A DNA stretch of 24,927 bases from JBBIQH01 sp964475945. GTDB lineage: Archaea > Thermoproteota > Nitrososphaeria > Nitrososphaerales > Nitrosocaldaceae. The translations under genes were made by a program, and so were the position numbers. Below, piece by piece: positions 23,879 through 24,927 of the stretch. The notes under the pieces are model-generated. The model did not search any database. It saw only the letters and a list, made by a program, of their open reading frames with translations, and was not told where the DNA came from. Numbering within the stretch: the stretch's first letter is position 1; each line of letters opens with the position of its first letter. Where the stretch lies: the NCBI GenBank assembly GCA_964475945.1, contig CAYYYF010000017.1, positions 1 through 24,927 on the forward strand. Reading direction: 5' to 3'.

Positions 23879-24044
23879 AACTTTAAAGTTAAAGTTAATG
23901 TTAGAGTCTCCCCAAGCGTAATTGTATAGAAATCTACATGCTTCTAATGTAGACTCACATGTTTATACATGATTTATTAGGATATAGTCTATACTTGTAG
24001 TTTAGTATGAGGATAATTACAGATTCATGAATTAAAGTTAGCAA
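23879..24044. other. Non-coding segment dense in small palindromes
   Basis: No credible gene is visible in the 260 bp between ahcY and pcn. Between repeat copies 1 and 2 there are several short symmetric elements. AACTTTAAAGTT (23879-23890) is a perfect palindrome. TCTACAT/ATGTAGA (23933-23939 and 23947-23953) and CATGT/ACATG (23958-23962 and 23967-23971) could form stem-loops. TATAGTCTATA is at 23983-23993, and ATACT/AGTAT pairs at 23991-23995 and 24004-24008. ATTCATGAAT is at about 24023-24032. This fits the end of a decayed mobile element or a structured RNA; which of the two cannot be decided. Confidence 0.45.
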
Positions 24045-24082
24045 TTCATCCCCTCCTTGAAAGGCGAGGTTTTCTTGCTATA
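24045..24082 (+). repeat. Hairpin repeat, copy 2 (diverged)
   Basis: Shares the core CCCCTCCTTGAAAGGCGAGG with copy 1 (one base different in this core) but differs before it (TTCAT for AGCTA) and after it (TTTTCTTGCTATA). It lies about 15 bp past the pcn stop codon, so it may also act in ending the pcn or ahcY transcripts. Same orientation as copies 1 and 3. Confidence 0.55.
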
Positions 24083-24096
24083 TATTTAGTAAAAGA

Positions 24097-24849
24097 TTAA
24101 TCTACTCTAGGTGCAAGGTAGTAGTGTATCTTGCATGCAAATGGTAGTATAAACTCTAAATGTATAGGCATCTTACTACTATACTCTAATACTATACTCT
24201 CAGCATCTATAGCCTTAACTATATCTAGCAAGTACTCCATGCTATAAGTTGCTTTAGCCTCTTGCTCATTAACAGTAATCTCTTGCACCTCATCACCCTT
24301 CTCAAATGTTACATTTGCCTCTCCAGCATCACCCTTGCCCTCAAATCGCAAAGTGTTGTTATTGCATATGATAGTTACCTCATCAGATATAACCTTTATA
24401 TCCTCTAATGCATCAGAGAATGCATTAAGGCTCATGGTTACCTTTGTTGTGAAGTTTATTTTTGGTAGTGGTGTTGTTGAACTGCTGCTAACATCAAGTA
24501 GTCTAAGCTTGTAGTATCTGCTCTTCTGCTGCTGCTTGATCAACTTTAAGGATAGGCTTTGCTCAGTACCATCTATACTTACCTCTATACCCTCATCCTT
24601 ATCTGCTCTCTTGAGTAACTTTAAGAACTCATCTACCCTAACAGCAAATAGCATATCTCTATCGCATTGGTAATGCTCAAATGCAGCCTTGCTCCATTCT
24701 ATATTTATTAGAGCAATATGGCTAGGATCCATTGCCCTAAATAGTATGCCCTCATTGTTAGCATTGAATATAGCCTCATCTACTATAGTAGATATTGCTT
24801 GCATTATAGTCCTCCACTCATATGCGCTCCTGTTCTTTGCTACTAACAT
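24097..24849 (-). CDS. pcn: DNA polymerase sliding clamp (PCNA)
   Basis: The 250-residue trimeric ring that tethers replicative polymerases, FEN1, ligase and other PIP-box proteins to DNA. Typical features are FNANNEGILFRAMDPSHIALINIEW in the first domain, FLKLLKRADKDEGIEVSID, the interdomain region KSRYYKLRLLDV, and the second-domain ending IHLEFILPFACKIHYYLAPRVD. Length and end match archaeal PCNA. It is monocistronic on the minus strand and bracketed by hairpin repeats: copy 2 just past its stop and copy 3 about 23 bp before its start. Copy 3 occupies the sequence where a TATA box would lie, and I see no good TATA box there. Confidence 0.96.
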   Translation of the reverse strand: MLVAKNRSAYEWRTIMQAISTIVDEAIFNANNEGILFRAMDPSHIALINIEWSKAAFEHYQCDRDMLFAVRVDEFLKLLKRADKDEGIEVSIDGTEQSLSLKLIKQQQKSRYYKLRLLDVSSSSTTPLPKINFTTKVTMSLNAFSDALEDIKVISDEVTIICNNNTLRFEGKGDAGEANVTFEKGDEVQEITVNEQEAKATYSMEYLLDIVKAIDAESIVLEYSSKMPIHLEFILPFACKIHYYLAPRVD

Positions 24850-24872
24850 GGTGTAAAGGAAGCATTTTCATT

Positions 24873-24927
24873 GTGAGCTACCCCGCCATAAATGGCGAGG
24901 CTTCCTGTTTCATAGACCTGTTAGAGT
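24873..24927 (+). repeat. Hairpin repeat, copy 3, running off the window end
   Basis: GTGAGCTACCCC, then a perfect GCCAT-AA-ATGGC hairpin, then GAGGCTTCCTGTTTCATA, matching copy 1 with paired changes in the stem (TCC..AGG in copy 1, GCC..TGG here). After a short indel it ends in TGTTAGAGT exactly as copy 1 continues, so the element very probably extends beyond the window. It overlaps the upstream region of pcn. Confidence 0.6.

Noticed and set aside
23837..24927. Hairpin repeats as a CRISPR array
   Set aside because: There are only three copies with unequal gaps of about 165 and 790 bp, one gap holding pcn, and the copies are not identical. No cas genes are present.

Overview
The window is 24.9 kb of compact archaeal chromosome, most likely from the Thaumarchaeota (Nitrososphaerota). 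A thermophilic Nitrosocaldus-like lineage is my best guess, but that is inference. The archaeal assignment rests on a thermosome end, TFE, RpoN, PCNA, the exosome cap protein Csl4, Dph2, archaeal MptE and an archaeal-type inositol-phosphate synthase. Codon use is A+T-rich, with AGG/AGA for Arg and ATA for Ile nearly everywhere. Many genes have a TATA-like box about 25-30 nt before the start codon and no ribosome-binding site, as expected for leaderless archaeal mRNAs. Shine-Dalgarno-like sequences appear mainly before genes inside operons.

Positions 1-7.97 kb: the end of a thermosome subunit and a PfkB-family kinase face GMP synthase (guaA). guaA lies downstream of a coiled-coil hypothetical protein and of mptE. 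A 34-bp divergent promoter separates mptE from a dihydropteroate-synthase-like gene, which is followed by guaB (IMP dehydrogenase). Together these cover IMP to GMP and the late pterin steps that draw on GTP. A 27-residue lysine-rich microprotein gene with its own promoter lies between guaB and inositol-phosphate synthase.

Positions 8.0-20.8 kb: a thioredoxin/NHL-propeller protein converges on a long minus-strand block. Read in the direction of transcription, this block runs rpoN-eno, then (after an alpha/beta hydrolase on the plus strand) trmJ, mtnA, tfe, a metallo-beta-lactamase-fold protein, metG, a 113-residue hypothetical, a winged-helix DUF4443-like protein, a 104-residue hypothetical, dph2, csl4 and pheA. 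It is mostly information processing and translation with some amino-acid metabolism. Small promoters sit between several of the genes.

Positions 20.8-24.9 kb are the unusual part. Two almost identical tRNA-Leu genes (GAG and CAG anticodons) face each other and flank a class-III aminotransferase, forming an 88-bp inverted repeat. The last residues of the aminotransferase are read antisense through one of these tRNAs. Next to the second tRNA is a small Rieske ferredoxin gene broken by an in-frame TGA and by loss of one cluster cysteine. It shares a palindromic TATA region with adenosylhomocysteinase. After that gene come three same-strand copies of a hairpin repeat, two of which bracket pcn (PCNA); they may be remnants of IS200/IS605-type ends or guide-RNA scaffolds. 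I see no CRISPR array, integrase, intact transposase or defence cassette in the window.
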